DNA of 64,000 nucleotides from JAKLHL01 sp964411885. GTDB taxonomy: Bacteria > Bdellovibrionota > JAFGOL01. The notes under the pieces are model-generated. The model saw only the letters and a program-made list of their open reading frames with translations. It searched no databases and was not told where the DNA came from. How positions within the stretch are numbered: the stretch's first letter is position 1; the number at the start of each line of letters is the position of its first letter. The stretch spans positions 9,779 to 73,778 of the forward strand of contig CAYPMK010000001.1 in assembly GCA_964411885.1 (NCBI GenBank), read 5' to 3'. The position numbers were made by a program, and so were the translations under genes. Of the stretch, positions 27,180 through 36,446 are shown piece after piece.

Positions 27180-28522
27180 GTGTCTGGTATTATATTTATA
27201 GAGAGTAGATATCTAGAGATTAGTATATAAGAAGTGAGACATATTAAAGTTGTTATTGGTATTATGATTTGTGCTGATACCGGTAGATATGATGAACTTT
27301 TTCTTCTTAATATGAAAGGAAATATCCCTCCTAATATTGATGCAAGAATCATGTTCAAAAATAATATTATGGACAGAATAAGATGTGTCTTTTCTGTTCC
27401 AGGTATGTAAAAGGAAAGGCCAGAAAATAATAATGAACAAAATGCTAGTCCAAATAATATAGATATTTTTGACTCTAATTTTATGATGCCAAAGATATCG
27501 CTTAGATCTATTAACCCAATATCAAAATCTCTTGAAGTAGAGCTTGAGGACTGAAAAGATATTAAAGATGGGAATATGACTAATATAGGGGTAAAGGACA
27601 ATAGTTCTAATAAAGGCTGATCGATGAAATATAGTTCGTTGTAAATTAAATAAGAAGATAATAGTAAAAGTAGAAAAGACACGCATAACATCGGTACTCT
27701 TGACCATGTTGTGCTTTTTATTGGTAAAGAACCTGATATTTCTAAAAGATCTTTACTTACTTCTTGTTCAACTATTTTTGATATATTATCAGCAGTTATA
27801 ATTCCCATCATTTTGCCATCTTTATCGATAACAGGGGCCTCAAAAAGACTGTATCTGTTGAAGATAGATATAACTTTGCTTTGATGTACATTTAGTGGGA
27901 TGGTTGTAATGTGCTCGTCCATTAGCTTGCTTATAGGTGTATCTGATGGAAAAGAAAAAATACTAGATATTGGTACACTAGCATATACTTCATCTTTGTT
28001 GTTCTTTATATATATGTTAAGGAAAGAACCATTGTTGCCTTTGTTCTTTAGTTCTTTTATTGCACTACCAACAGTACTTTCCTTATCTATTATTAAATAT
28101 TTTGTGCTCATTATCCCACCAGAGCTGTTGTGAGGATATTTTAAAAGTTCGTTAAGCGTTGAAGAAGTGTCTTTGTTTATTAATTTAAGAACTGCTTGTG
28201 CGTCCTTTGATGAAAGATATCCTATTATGTCTGCGCTATCATCAGGGCTTATGAATGAAAAGATCTCGGCAAGCCTTTCCTTTTTTATCACATGGAGTGC
28301 TTTTGACGCAGTACGTCTATCATCCATTTTTGATAGTATCTTTGCAATAGTCTTGTTATCGCTAATATGATCAAAAAGTCGTTTTATGTTTTCTTGATCT
28401 AATGATGCAAGACTGTTTGCCATGTCCGCTGGATGGACCCTTTCTGCAAGGGTCTTAATGTTCCTTGCGTGCCCTGTTTTGAGCAATTTTATTATCGTTT
28501 TTCTTAATATTGGTGTTTTCAC
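27164..28522 (-). CDS. mgtE: MgtE-type magnesium transporter, copy 1
   Basis: MgtE (452 residues) is a Mg2+ channel/transporter with an N-terminal domain of helical repeats (about 1-130), a CBS pair (about 135-255, with MSTKYLIIDKESTVGSA and APVIDKDGKMMGIIT), and a C-terminal block of five membrane helices (about 280-450). The membrane part is more divergent than in the second copy. For instance, the usual GGNxGxQ motif of helix 2 is replaced by FQSSSSTS. It is transcribed divergently from the FabH gene. No M-box riboswitch fits in the 101-base intergenic region. Confidence 0.83.
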   Translation of the reverse strand: MKTPILRKTIIKLLKTGHARNIKTLAERVHPADMANSLASLDQENIKRLFDHISDNKTIAKILSKMDDRRTASKALHVIKKERLAEIFSFISPDDSADIIGYLSSKDAQAVLKLINKDTSSTLNELLKYPHNSSGGIMSTKYLIIDKESTVGSAIKELKNKGNNGSFLNIYIKNNKDEVYASVPISSIFSFPSDTPISKLMDEHITTIPLNVHQSKVISIFNRYSLFEAPVIDKDGKMMGIITADNISKIVEQEVSKDLLEISGSLPIKSTTWSRVPMLCVSFLLLLLSSYLIYNELYFIDQPLLELLSFTPILVIFPSLISFQSSSSTSRDFDIGLIDLSDIFGIIKLESKISILFGLAFCSLLFSGLSFYIPGTEKTHLILSIILFLNMILASILGGIFPFILRRKSSSYLPVSAQIIIPITTLICLTSYILISRYLLSINIIPDTWKIF

Positions 28523-28571
28523 AAGTTAACTAATTAACATAAGTATCTGTAATTGTAAACAAGACGCTGTC

Positions 28572-28598
28572 TTGACTAGAGGGGCTTTGTGTCATAAT
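28572..28598 (+). promoter_or_regulatory. Putative sigma-70 promoter for the FabH-like gene
   Basis: TTGACT (28572-28577) and CATAAT (28593-28598) are 15 bases apart, and the -10 could also be read one base later. They lie 26 bases before the ATG, and GGGAG is in between. The gene is divergent from mgtE, so a promoter is needed here. Confidence 0.5.
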
Positions 28599-28623
28599 AG
28601 ATACTTCCTAGGGAGTCTTTAAC

Positions 28624-29637
28624 ATGAAAAAAATAGGTATCAGTGCAATTGAGTATTATCTTCCAGAGAAGGTGATAGACAATGATTTTTTTGAACATGC
28701 AAAGAATGATTTTCTTGAAGAGAAGGTGGGTATTAAGGAAAGGCATATTGCAACAGAAGATCAGTCAACGAGTGATCTTGCTGTTAAAGCAGTTAATCAA
28801 TTGATAGAAAAGAACAACATAAACAGAAATGAAATTGAATTTATGGTCCTTTGTACTTTAAGCCCAGATTACATATTGCCACAAACATCAGCTCAGGTGC
28901 AAACCCTTTGTGAGTTACCAAATTCGATCTATACAGTTGATGTAAGAATGGGATGTACTGGCTTTGTACATTCTTTGTCTATTGCTCAAAGTCTTATAGC
29001 CGGTATGGGTTTTAAAAAAGGTTTAGTTGTTACTGCAGATAAATTCTCTATATATCTTAGCTACAGAGATTACACTGTTGATACTTTGTTCAGCGATTCT
29101 GCTGCGGCTGTTCTTGTGGAAGAAGATCCAAAACTTTTTGAAATAGTAGCCCATGATTTTGGAACAGATGGTACTGGTGTTGAACACATAATAATTCCTG
29201 CTGGTGGCTCAAAATTAAGAATAAGTGAAGAAACATCTAAATTTGAATCTATAAAACCGGGCATAGAACGTTCAAAAAATTATCTATATATGAATGGAAG
29301 GCAGGTAATGAAATTTGCTAATAATACTGTTCCTCCTTCTGCAGAGAGAGTATTCAAAAAATCTGGTACCACACTTGGCGATATAGATTGGTTAGTTCTT
29401 CATCAGGCAAATAAACTAATGTTAGAGAATATTGGTGAGCTATTAGGTATAGATAAAGAAAAAAATTACATAAATATGTGGAACAAAGGCAACACTATAG
29501 CCTCCTCAATACCTATAGCAATTAAAGAGATCTTAGATAGCAAGAAAAGACTTAACAACGGACGTCATTGGATGGTCGTAGGGTTTGGACTTGGTTTTGC
29601 TTGGGGAACTACTCTTTTAAAGTACGTTGGTAAGTAA
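28624..29637 (+). CDS. 3-oxoacyl-ACP synthase III family protein (FabH-like)
   Basis: This 337-residue thiolase-fold enzyme has the KAS III catalytic triad: Cys111 in VRMGCTGFVHSL, His in WLVLHQANKLM and Asn in WNKGNTIASSIPIAI. GKVGIKERHIA-type and DSAAAVLVEE segments also fit. KAS III starts fatty acid chains by condensing an acyl-CoA with malonyl-ACP. It stands alone, away from acpP/fabD/fabG genes, so it might also serve a special lipid. The 3' end overlaps the flippase-like gene by 29 bases on the opposite strand. Confidence 0.88.
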   Translation: MKKIGISAIEYYLPEKVIDNDFFEHAKNDFLEEKVGIKERHIATEDQSTSDLAVKAVNQLIEKNNINRNEIEFMVLCTLSPDYILPQTSAQVQTLCELPNSIYTVDVRMGCTGFVHSLSIAQSLIAGMGFKKGLVVTADKFSIYLSYRDYTVDTLFSDSAAAVLVEEDPKLFEIVAHDFGTDGTGVEHIIIPAGGSKLRISEETSKFESIKPGIERSKNYLYMNGRQVMKFANNTVPPSAERVFKKSGTTLGDIDWLVLHQANKLMLENIGELLGIDKEKNYINMWNKGNTIASSIPIAIKEILDSKKRLNNGRHWMVVGFGLGFAWGTTLLKYVGK

Positions 29638-30571
29638 TATAAAAGTATACTCCAAACATATATATTAATAGACAGAGGACCTGCCATATTGTTGCAGCGT
29701 CTGCACCTATTGTAGTTGTTACTCCTGTAGACCATTCAAATAGTTTTAAAAATGCAGCTTGCCCAACACCTATTCCAGCAGGAGTGATAGGTATTGCAGA
29801 CGTTAACATGCCTGTAGGCACTATGAATAAATAAGATTTTATATCTAAAACATCAAAACCAAGAGCTTTAGTTATTATAAAAAAAGCGCTTATATTAAGT
29901 GCATGGTTGAATATAGAAATTAAAAGAGAGTATAATAGCGTGCTTACTTTTCCTCTATAGATATGGAATGCTTCATAAAGATTTCTTGATAGACTCGAGA
30001 ACGGCAGGTGATCAATTATATAATTGAATATTTTTGTTTGTCCTATTCTTCTGGATAATCCTATTATTGCAAATATTAACAAGGAGATTAAAGACAACCC
30101 CATCACAACTGCAAGTGTTTTTAATGCGCTGTGTTTATTTACAATGTCGATATTTATTATGAAACCTACACAACATATTATCATCAATCCCATTAATCCA
30201 ATTACCCTATCTAGTATAACGGTCATCACGGCTGGGGTTTTTTTATCGCTGGCCTTTTTCATTATGTATGAACTCTTGATTATATCTCCACTCACAACAC
30301 CCGGTAATATGGAAGAAAAAAATATTCCAATATAGAAGATTGAGAATAGTTCTTTGTCATTACAATGGATGCCTTGACCAAACAACAATAATTTCCATCT
30401 ATAATATGTAGTCATTATTGCCGTTATAATTATTAGAGCTACTAGAATCAACAGGTAGTACTTATCTTTTATACTCGATATGGTATTAAGGTTAAGCTTA
30501 TCAGAATGTATCATGTAAGCTATTAACGATATTCCAAGCGCAGCCTTTAATATATAAGATAAAGTTTTCAT
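29609..30571 (-). CDS. Flippase-like membrane protein (LPG synthase TM-region family)
   Basis: This 320-residue protein has seven or eight membrane helices and fits the lysylphosphatidylglycerol synthase TM-region / UPF0104 family. Landmarks are YYRWKLLLFGQGI, FYIGIFFSSILPGVVSGDIIKSSYIMK (the LP..GGD-type motif) and a C-terminal TPAGIGVGQAAFLKLFEWSTG. Relatives move or modify lipids or lipid-linked sugars; none has a catalytic domain fused here. Start ATG is 39 bases from the divergent EamA gene. Confidence 0.83.
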   Translation of the reverse strand: MKTLSYILKAALGISLIAYMIHSDKLNLNTISSIKDKYYLLILVALIIITAIMTTYYRWKLLLFGQGIHCNDKELFSIFYIGIFFSSILPGVVSGDIIKSSYIMKKASDKKTPAVMTVILDRVIGLMGLMIICCVGFIINIDIVNKHSALKTLAVVMGLSLISLLIFAIIGLSRRIGQTKIFNYIIDHLPFSSLSRNLYEAFHIYRGKVSTLLYSLLISIFNHALNISAFFIITKALGFDVLDIKSYLFIVPTGMLTSAIPITPAGIGVGQAAFLKLFEWSTGVTTTIGADAATIWQVLCLLIYMFGVYFYITYQRTLKE

Positions 30572-30610
30572 TGCTAAGCCTGTTTTATCACAATAAGCTC
30601 TAACTTGGCT

Positions 30611-31480
30611 ATGAGAGCTTTTATTTATCTTATTACAATATATCTTATTTGGGGAAGCACATATCTTGCAATGAGGATAGGTGTAATGGAGGGGAGTGGT
30701 TTTCCTCCGTTTGCTCTTGCAGGAAGCAGAATGTTACTTGCTGGACCAGTACTTTTGTTAATATCGTATTTTAAGGGTAATAGCATAAAACTGGATGCTA
30801 GTAATTTTAAAAGGGCCTTTATATCTGGTTGTCTTTTGTGGTGTTCTGGCCACGGGTTGATTCTTTGGGGAGAACAATATGTTGATTCTGGATATACAGC
30901 TTTAATAATATCTTCACTTCCTGTTTGGGTCTTGGTGATGGAATCTTTTTGGAACAAAAAACTACCGGGATTGATACAGACATCATTAGTTTTTTTTGGT
31001 CTTATTGGTGTTTTATTATTGGTATATCCTAAACTATATGGAGATCAAAAAACAGATCTAGTTAGTACTATTGCTATATTAATAGGGACGGTAAGTTGGG
31101 GTGCAGGATCTTTATATCAAAAAAGATATCCATTATCTGGGTCTTCTCTTACTAGCTCTGGTTATCAACAACTCTTTGCTGGTATCGTTCTTTTACTTAT
31201 TTCGTTCTTGTCTTCTGAACCTATTCCAAGACCTGTTAGTTCTGCTATTTTAGCTTGGTTATATCTTGTAGTCTTTGGATCTATAATAGCTTTCACAGTA
31301 TATGTTAAAGCTTTAAAAGAACTCCCTGCCGGAGTAGTGATGACTCACGCTTATGTTAATCCTATCGTTGCTGTAACTCTTGGTTACTTAATATTATCAG
31401 AGCCTGTTATGCCGATGATGTTGTTGGGTGGCTCTGTTATTTTAGCTTCGGTTTTTGCAATAATAGTAAGGAAAAAATAA
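30611..31480 (+). CDS. EamA-family drug/metabolite transporter
   Basis: This transporter of about 289 residues has ten membrane helices in two EamA repeats. It begins MRAFIYLITIYLIWGSTYLAMRIGV, close to YedA-type members, and includes WGAGSLYQKRYPL at the second repeat. The C-terminus has THAYVNPIVAVTLGYLILSEP, a conserved EamA end motif. I prefer ATG 30611 to the TTG two codons earlier. Substrate unknown. The next gene starts 3 bases after it. Confidence 0.87.
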   Translation: MRAFIYLITIYLIWGSTYLAMRIGVMEGSGFPPFALAGSRMLLAGPVLLLISYFKGNSIKLDASNFKRAFISGCLLWCSGHGLILWGEQYVDSGYTALIISSLPVWVLVMESFWNKKLPGLIQTSLVFFGLIGVLLLVYPKLYGDQKTDLVSTIAILIGTVSWGAGSLYQKRYPLSGSSLTSSGYQQLFAGIVLLLISFLSSEPIPRPVSSAILAWLYLVVFGSIIAFTVYVKALKELPAGVVMTHAYVNPIVAVTLGYLILSEPVMPMMLLGGSVILASVFAIIVRKK

Positions 31481-31483
31481 AAG

Positions 31484-32647
31484 ATGTTACTGCTTTGGTC
31501 TTTATATTTATTATTCCATTCTATATCCGCTGATTTCACAGATCCATATGATCTTTCTGGAGCTGATATAGATACTTCTTATGACGAGCAAGATCTAAGA
31601 GATGAGGACCTAGAAATATATAACCAATATCAGCCTCCAAGAGCTGGCGCCTTTAAAAATACAGGGTATGTCATTTTTCCATTCTATAATAAAGTCGATG
31701 GTGATAGTTCTGCATTAGGTGTTGATGCTATGTACTATTTTAGGCGCAGTAAAGAACCAGCACTAAGTAAGCCTTCTTATTTAAGAGGTCTTATCTCTGC
31801 AGGCAACAATAGTTATGTTAATGCTAGTGTGGTCTTTAATAACTATTGGTACAATGAATATAATAATCTTTATTCCTCCTTAGATTTTGAAAGAAGGTTG
31901 GTCCATTATTATAAACCTTTTCAACAAGACCCTTTGCTTTTAGGAGAATATAGATCTTCTGATTCTGTTCTGAACGTTCTGTATCGTCAACGATTCTCTT
32001 CACTATCATATATGGGTATAAAGATGGAATTTAGGAACTATAGTATGAATTCAAAGTTTCCTCCTTCTTCTTTTATTTCTAACGACATCTACGGAATTGA
32101 TGGTGGACATGTTCTTGGTCTTGGTTTTTTGTGGAGTAGCATGGAACCGGGAAGTATTTTTTCTATTAAGAGAGGTTTTGACTTCGATCTACTAAGCATG
32201 ATCTATTCGAAATACATGGGTAGCGAATATAGTTTTGGAGTTAATTCAGTTGATCTTAGAGAGAAAATATTTATAACTCATTCCCATATTATATCTTTAC
32301 GGTTCTATGGAAGATTCATTATGGGAGAAGCTCCATACTTTATGTTGTCTAGTGTTGGAGACGTGTTTAGGGCATATTCAAGGGATTTATATGTAGATAG
32401 ACATCTTATGAGCTTTAGTGGTGAGTACAAAATGTTTTTATTGGACTTCATAATGCTTAGAGGAATTCTTGGGATAGCATATCACTCAAGATCATTTTCT
32501 AAATTTAAGTTAAACGACTATTTGCCTTGTTATGGCGGTGGTATAAGTTTTGTACTTAATAAAGAACTGGGTATAAATGCAGGATTTGAATATCTTGCTG
32601 GTAGAAATACTAAAGCAATACTTTTTGGAATAGGGGAGGCCTACTAA
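31484..32647 (+). CDS. Outer membrane beta-barrel protein (Omp85 C-terminal barrel-like)
   Basis: This 387-residue protein has a short signal peptide (about 1-16), an acidic linker rich in Asp/Tyr, and then alternating beta strands to the end. The last 110 residues read like the C-terminal barrel of surface-antigen/Omp85 proteins: FRAYSRDLYVDRHLMSFSGEYK, a repeat of strands, then YGGGISFVLNKELGINAGFEYL. No POTRA domain is present, so it is not BamA. ATG follows the EamA stop by 3 bases, and the Mpv17-like gene starts 2 bases after its end. Confidence 0.6.
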   Translation: MLLLWSLYLLFHSISADFTDPYDLSGADIDTSYDEQDLRDEDLEIYNQYQPPRAGAFKNTGYVIFPFYNKVDGDSSALGVDAMYYFRRSKEPALSKPSYLRGLISAGNNSYVNASVVFNNYWYNEYNNLYSSLDFERRLVHYYKPFQQDPLLLGEYRSSDSVLNVLYRQRFSSLSYMGIKMEFRNYSMNSKFPPSSFISNDIYGIDGGHVLGLGFLWSSMEPGSIFSIKRGFDFDLLSMIYSKYMGSEYSFGVNSVDLREKIFITHSHIISLRFYGRFIMGEAPYFMLSSVGDVFRAYSRDLYVDRHLMSFSGEYKMFLLDFIMLRGILGIAYHSRSFSKFKLNDYLPCYGGGISFVLNKELGINAGFEYLAGRNTKAILFGIGEAY

Positions 32648-32649
32648 AA

Positions 32650-33297
32650 ATGAAAAAAAGACTATTAGATGTAAGCTGGATAGTACTAATTTCAACAATA
32701 GGTTTTTTTATTTTTTCTAATAAGGGCAAAATCATTTTTATCGATATGACCTTACAGCACCCTTTGATAATGGGTTTTTTTAAATTTGCCATACTTGCAA
32801 CTATGGGAGAATTACTTTCAAGAAGACTCATCGACAATGTTTGGAAATTTAGGGGACTCAGATATTGTCAAAGAGCACTTGTTTGGGGACTTCTTGGAGT
32901 GTTAATAACTTTTGTTTTTTCTATATATAGTACAGGAGTAGAAAGTCTTGTTTCAAAAGGTCTTTTGTCTGAATATGTCCCCTTGGCTTTTTGGTGTTCT
33001 TTTTGGATGAATATACTTTTTGCATTCCCAATGATGGTGGTTCATAGAATAACAGACACGTTAATAGATAGAGGACTACTATTCTCTAAATGGCCTTTTA
33101 TGGAAATTTGGTATTCTATAGATTGGAAGAATATGTGGGGCTTTGTTGCTCCATCTGTATTGTGGTTCTGGATACCAGCACATACACTGACCTTTTCTTT
33201 AAAACCTGAATACAGAATAATAATGGCGGCGGCTCTTTCTATTTGTTTAGGGGCTATACTCTCCTTTGCAAAAAAACGTTCTTCTGTTAGTATATAG
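32650..33297 (+). CDS. Polytopic membrane protein, possibly Mpv17/PMP22-like
   Basis: This 215-residue inner membrane protein has about four or five helices. Segments such as HPLIMGFFKFAILATMGELLSRR near the start and WFWIPAHTLTFSLKPEYRIIMAAALSICLGAILSFAKK at the end remind me of bacterial proteins annotated as Mpv17/PMP22 family, but I hold this lightly. The ATG is 2 bases after the barrel gene, so the two are coupled. Confidence 0.5.
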   Translation: MKKRLLDVSWIVLISTIGFFIFSNKGKIIFIDMTLQHPLIMGFFKFAILATMGELLSRRLIDNVWKFRGLRYCQRALVWGLLGVLITFVFSIYSTGVESLVSKGLLSEYVPLAFWCSFWMNILFAFPMMVVHRITDTLIDRGLLFSKWPFMEIWYSIDWKNMWGFVAPSVLWFWIPAHTLTFSLKPEYRIIMAAALSICLGAILSFAKKRSSVSI

Positions 33298-33300
33298 AGC

Positions 33301-34092
33301 GTGTTGATCTTACTATTATTCGTTTTTAATTTACTCATTTCATCGTCATGGTGTAGTGAAACAATTTTGATTGATGATTTTAGTTCATATAAAGATACCA
33401 AAGATTTTTTAGAAGTATGGAAGTCAAGAAGAGATGGTTATAAGAAGATATTGAATAGCAACTCTTATTATTACTATCTTAGACCAGATCCTTTTGCCCC
33501 AGATAAAAACTGTTTATGTTCTGCCTTAAGGGAATATCCAAAAGGCTTTGTTCGTACAGATATACCTTCAGAAGACATAAAAATGGTTGTTGGGTCAGAA
33601 GGCGAAGTTAAGGCTGTTACGATATACAAGGACTATTGGCTAAAAAAAATAAAGATAAATAATTATCATGATCAGGGCAAAGAAGTTTTTTTGGAATGGG
33701 AGTGGCTGGCATATAAATTACCAGATGGAGCTCTTGATGAAGTAGAGGGTATGGATGATCATGCGATGTCTTTATACGCAGTTCTTTATATTGGATGGAT
33801 GAGATTTAGAGTTATAAAATATATATGGAGTGCCACAGATAATACAGGAATGATCCCTGTTGAAAGAACGACAGATAAAGATAAACGTGTCTATATAGTG
33901 AGTAATAAAAAAACACCTTTAGGGAAATGGGTAAAGGTGAGCGTGAATCTATCTAAAGCGATAAAAGATTTTATGCCAGACAAGTATGATGACGTTACTT
34001 TAGCAGCTATTTCATTATTGGCAGACAGCGACGATCTTAAAAAACCAACTCAGGCTTGTGTAAGAAATATTAAACTAGTAGTGAGGCCATAA
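33301..34092 (+). CDS. Secreted DUF3047-like protein
   Basis: This 263-residue protein begins with GTG and a signal peptide (about 1-19). The body resembles DUF3047: ILIDDFSSY, a middle with VFLEWEWLAYKLPDGA, DDHAMSLYAVLYI, IKYIWSATDNTG, GKWVKVSVNLSKAIKDF and a C-terminal LLADSDDL segment. The family forms a beta-sandwich thought to bind carbohydrates or similar ligands; function unknown. It ends with ATGA coupling into the solute-binding protein gene, so the two probably act in the same place. Confidence 0.6.
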   Translation: MLILLLFVFNLLISSSWCSETILIDDFSSYKDTKDFLEVWKSRRDGYKKILNSNSYYYYLRPDPFAPDKNCLCSALREYPKGFVRTDIPSEDIKMVVGSEGEVKAVTIYKDYWLKKIKINNYHDQGKEVFLEWEWLAYKLPDGALDEVEGMDDHAMSLYAVLYIGWMRFRVIKYIWSATDNTGMIPVERTTDKDKRVYIVSNKKTPLGKWVKVSVNLSKAIKDFMPDKYDDVTLAAISLLADSDDLKKPTQACVRNIKLVVRP

Positions 34093-35876
34093 TGAAAATA
34101 AATAAATTAATGTTTATGTTATTAGTGTTTTGTTTGTTTTTATCATGCCAGAAAAAGAACGAGGCTAATAGTGAACTTAATCTATATATGAGATCAAAAC
34201 AATTCGGTGTAAATCCAGTTTCTGCTACTTCTTTTTATCAGACAAGAATAGTTAGACAGATCTTTGAAGGTTTATATGATTATGACTACTTGAAAGAACC
34301 GTATCAGGTTTCGCCACTTATTGCAGATGGATTCCCAGAGCTAAGTAAGGATAAACTGAGTTATTTAATAAAGATAAAGAAGGGCATAAAATTTTCAGAT
34401 GATCCATGTTTTATTGGTGGTAAAGGTAAGCAGGTTACTGCAAGTGATGTCATTTATTCGTTGAAACATTTTGTAACATATCCACCTTATAATAAAGCTT
34501 ATTTTGTATATTACATAAAAGGTCTTATGGAATATAGGGTTAAAGCACAAGAGTTCTTTAAAAACGGGGGAGATCTTGAGCATTTTATAGAGAACAATGA
34601 GGTCGATGGGTTAGAATTGATAGATGACCAAACTATCAGGGTATCATTAAGGCAGGTCTGTCCTTATTTTTTAGAAACACTTACTGCTCCAGGAGCTAGT
34701 ATTATTTCTAAAGAAGCAGTTCGGTATTACGGCAAAGATATAGACTGGCATCCTGTTGGTACAGGGCCTTATATTCTTTCGAGTTGGGGCGACGGAGAAA
34801 AAATCATATTATTAAAGAACCCTGATTATAGAAAGAATTATTATCCTGACGAAGGTCCGTCGCAGGCTTATGAACATGGTCTTTTAGATGATGCAGGAAA
34901 AAAGATACCGTTCGTTGACATGATAACGATACATTTTATAAAAAGCGATGCAGAACGTAAAAAACTTTTTGATTCTGGTCTTGTGGATATCTATACTCCA
35001 GAAGAAGATTATTTTTATGAATACTTTTCTCAGGATTCTGAATTAACGGACAAGCATAGAAAGAAAGGAGTTAAGTCTTATATAGATAGCAACGTTGAGT
35101 TTACTGGTTTAATGTTCAACCTTAACAATTCCCTCATTGGCAAGAATCAAGATCTGAGAAAGGCTTTAACACTTGCTTATGACAACGATAAAAGTATAAG
35201 TGTTAATTATTACATGTCGCCCATGCTTGCTCACTGGGTAATACCTCCTCACATATATGGATATGACCCTTCTTACAACAATCCTTATTCAGCATACGAT
35301 ATGAAAAAGGCGGCTACTTTTTTGAAAAGTGCAGGCTACCCTTTAGGGAATAAATTACCGGAGTTGGTGCTTTTGTTAAAGGACACACCTGCTTTAAGAA
35401 GAATCGGTAAATTTTATTCAGACTCAGCATCTGAGCTTGGTATAAAGATCCGATTAGAGTACGAGGACTCACAGGAAAAGATATATGCTCGATTGAGTGA
35501 AACAAGTGATCCTGTTCACTTATTCTTTGTTTCTGAGTGGAGTAACTTTAGTGTTCCAGATGAAATGTTAAGACTCTTTTATAAGGGGAAGTTAAAATAT
35601 AAGACTAATTATTCTGGCTATTATAATAAGGAATATGAAGATCTTTTTGAAAAGGTCGTAAAAATGGAAAATGGACCTCAGAAGATAAAAGTGTTGAATA
35701 GAATGAGGGATATAGTTGTTAGTGATTGTACTTTTATTCCTCTTTCATTTACCGTTCTTTACAGGCTCTATCATGAATATATCCATAATTATAAACCGCA
35801 TCTCTTATATTTTGATAGATATAAATATATTCGTGTAGACATGAACGAAAAGAGAAGGTACCTTAAGCGAAAATAG
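34092..35876 (+). CDS. Solute-binding lipoprotein of the oligopeptide (SBP_bac_5) family
   Basis: This 594-residue protein has a lipoprotein signal (lipobox LFLSC, Cys19). The body is a family-5 substrate-binding protein: YQTRIVRQIFEGLYDYDYL, VSPLIADGFPELSKD, VTASDVIYSLKHF, WHPVGTGPYILSSW, and late NLNNSLIGKNQDLRKALTLAYD. The family binds oligopeptides, nickel or sugars for an ABC importer. No permease or ATPase of that type is in the window, so it is an orphan here. It overlaps the DUF3047 gene at its start. Confidence 0.88.
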   Translation: MKINKLMFMLLVFCLFLSCQKKNEANSELNLYMRSKQFGVNPVSATSFYQTRIVRQIFEGLYDYDYLKEPYQVSPLIADGFPELSKDKLSYLIKIKKGIKFSDDPCFIGGKGKQVTASDVIYSLKHFVTYPPYNKAYFVYYIKGLMEYRVKAQEFFKNGGDLEHFIENNEVDGLELIDDQTIRVSLRQVCPYFLETLTAPGASIISKEAVRYYGKDIDWHPVGTGPYILSSWGDGEKIILLKNPDYRKNYYPDEGPSQAYEHGLLDDAGKKIPFVDMITIHFIKSDAERKKLFDSGLVDIYTPEEDYFYEYFSQDSELTDKHRKKGVKSYIDSNVEFTGLMFNLNNSLIGKNQDLRKALTLAYDNDKSISVNYYMSPMLAHWVIPPHIYGYDPSYNNPYSAYDMKKAATFLKSAGYPLGNKLPELVLLLKDTPALRRIGKFYSDSASELGIKIRLEYEDSQEKIYARLSETSDPVHLFFVSEWSNFSVPDEMLRLFYKGKLKYKTNYSGYYNKEYEDLFEKVVKMENGPQKIKVLNRMRDIVVSDCTFIPLSFTVLYRLYHEYIHNYKPHLLYFDRYKYIRVDMNEKRRYLKRK

Positions 35877-35891
35877 AAGGAGGTGTTTTTT

Positions 35892-36440
35892 ATGTTTAAA
35901 AAGATCCTTATAGTAATGGTTTTAGCATCTTTTTGTGGTTTTTCTTATGCGGATGAAAGGGAAGATTGGGACTCAGAAATGGGCTTGGTAATAGGGCCTG
36001 TATTTAATATCAAAAATTCAGCAGGTCAATTTGCCGTTGGTCTTGTTGGTGGTGGAAAATATCTAAAATATGGAATCAATTATTCTCACTTTAGTGAGAC
36101 GGTAAACAATGTTAGTTCTGGTGTTAATTCATTCAAACCATATTTCTTAATAGAGATACCTTTTAGTTTTGATATTGCCTCAAGAAGCCAACTAATATTG
36201 GGTCCTATGATAGATTTTGGGCCATCTTTTTCTTTTGCTAGCGGATATAAGGTTATAGACGTTATGCAGCTTGGATATGGTCTTTTTGTTAAATATTATT
36301 TTACTAATACTTTCGGTCTCGGGATGACACCATTCCATATGACGAATAGTTTTGCTACTTATACAACTGGCGGTGGCGGTTTTGTTAAACAGTCACGTAT
36401 GACATATGATCTTTTCTTTTCAATATTGTTTAGATGGTAA
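35892..36440 (+). CDS. Small outer membrane beta-barrel protein
   Basis: About 182 residues with a signal peptide (MFKKILIVMVLASFCGFSYA) and then strands that alternate hydrophobic and polar residues. It ends DLFFSILFRW, where the terminal aromatic residue is the usual signal for barrel insertion. ATG 35892 is preferred over GTG 35883 because the AGGAGG box lies across 35878-35883. It fits an eight-stranded barrel. The ligand or role is unknown. Confidence 0.65.
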   Translation: MFKKILIVMVLASFCGFSYADEREDWDSEMGLVIGPVFNIKNSAGQFAVGLVGGGKYLKYGINYSHFSETVNNVSSGVNSFKPYFLIEIPFSFDIASRSQLILGPMIDFGPSFSFASGYKVIDVMQLGYGLFVKYYFTNTFGLGMTPFHMTNSFATYTTGGGGFVKQSRMTYDLFFSILFRW

Positions 36441-36446
36441 GTTTTT

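Noticed and set aside
31484..32647. BamA or TamA
   Set aside because: No POTRA domains; the N-terminal part is only a short acidic linker, so only the barrel resembles Omp85 proteins.
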